From positions 930,001 to 994,000 of the forward strand of contig NZ_CP060039.1 of assembly GCF_014211915.1 (NCBI RefSeq): a DNA stretch of 64,000 bases. The letters run 5' to 3'. Every line of letters begins with the position of its first letter. The first letter of the stretch is position 1. A program made the translations under genes and the position numbers. Of the stretch, positions 63,989 through 64,000 are shown one piece after another. The notes under the pieces were generated by a model. The model was not told where the DNA came from. It saw nothing but the letters and a program-made list of their open reading frames with translations, and ran no database searches. This stretch comes from Burkholderia cenocepacia. GTDB lineage: Bacteria > Pseudomonadota > Gammaproteobacteria > Burkholderiales > Burkholderiaceae.

Positions 63989-64000
63989 TTAGCCCCATAT

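Overview
The window is a GC-rich stretch (about two-thirds G+C by eye) of a Burkholderia chromosome, most probably a member of the Burkholderia cepacia complex. This rests on the strong GC-biased codon use, the order of the type VI secretion (T6SS) genes, and the housekeeping block hemA-prfA-prmC-grxD-ubiX. It is an inference from gene content; no database search was run. No rRNA, tRNA, CRISPR array, integrase or complete insertion sequence was seen.

Layout. (1) 0.1-1.3 kb: a small hypothetical gene and a cystine-type periplasmic binding protein. (2) 1.6-12.5 kb: a VgrG-Rhs island. It holds a VgrG with an Ala/Gly-rich hydrophobic tail, a large Rhs protein broken by one frameshift whose tip carries a JAMM-like (DUF4329-like) domain, an overlapping immunity candidate, and then a run of displaced tips, orphan immunity genes and Rhs core fragments. 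(3) 12.6-41.5 kb: one complete T6SS cluster. tssL-tssK-tssJ point left; tagM-tssB-tssC-hcp-tssE-tssF-tssG-clpV-tssA-vgrG point right; an effector with a family of membrane immunity proteins follows; tagL-tagF-tssM and a TagX-like M15 peptidase point left; an Ala/Lys-rich membrane protein ends the cluster. (4) 41.7-64 kb: mostly ordinary chromosome. It contains a CorA/ZntB transporter, a XapX micro-gene, an oxidoreductase with a divergent LysR regulator, an M1 aminopeptidase lipoprotein, a LEA-type lipoprotein, YegP, two methyltransferases, a DUF1415 protein, a TetR/MFS divergent pair, a nitroreductase, a YegD-like Hsp70, a CspA protein, an APC permease, a DODA-type dioxygenase, ubiX, grxD, prmC, prfA and hemA.

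How it works together. TssJ/TssM/TssL with TagL form the envelope complex. TssA/E/F/G/K form the baseplate and its docking machinery, TssB/C the sheath, Hcp the tube, ClpV the recycling ATPase, TagF a negative regulator, and TagX probably opens peptidoglycan. The two VgrGs each head an effector cassette: VgrG1 with the Rhs protein, VgrG2 with the 498-aa hydrophobic protein at 29.2 kb.

The most notable part is 29.2-33.2 kb. An unrecognised, probably membrane-inserting effector is followed by three homologous multi-spanning immunity proteins. Two of these are broken by single-base deletions, and the intact one is preceded by a short remnant that resembles the effector's own C-terminus and overlaps the immunity start codon. 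This looks like an effector-immunity cassette caught during duplication and tail replacement.
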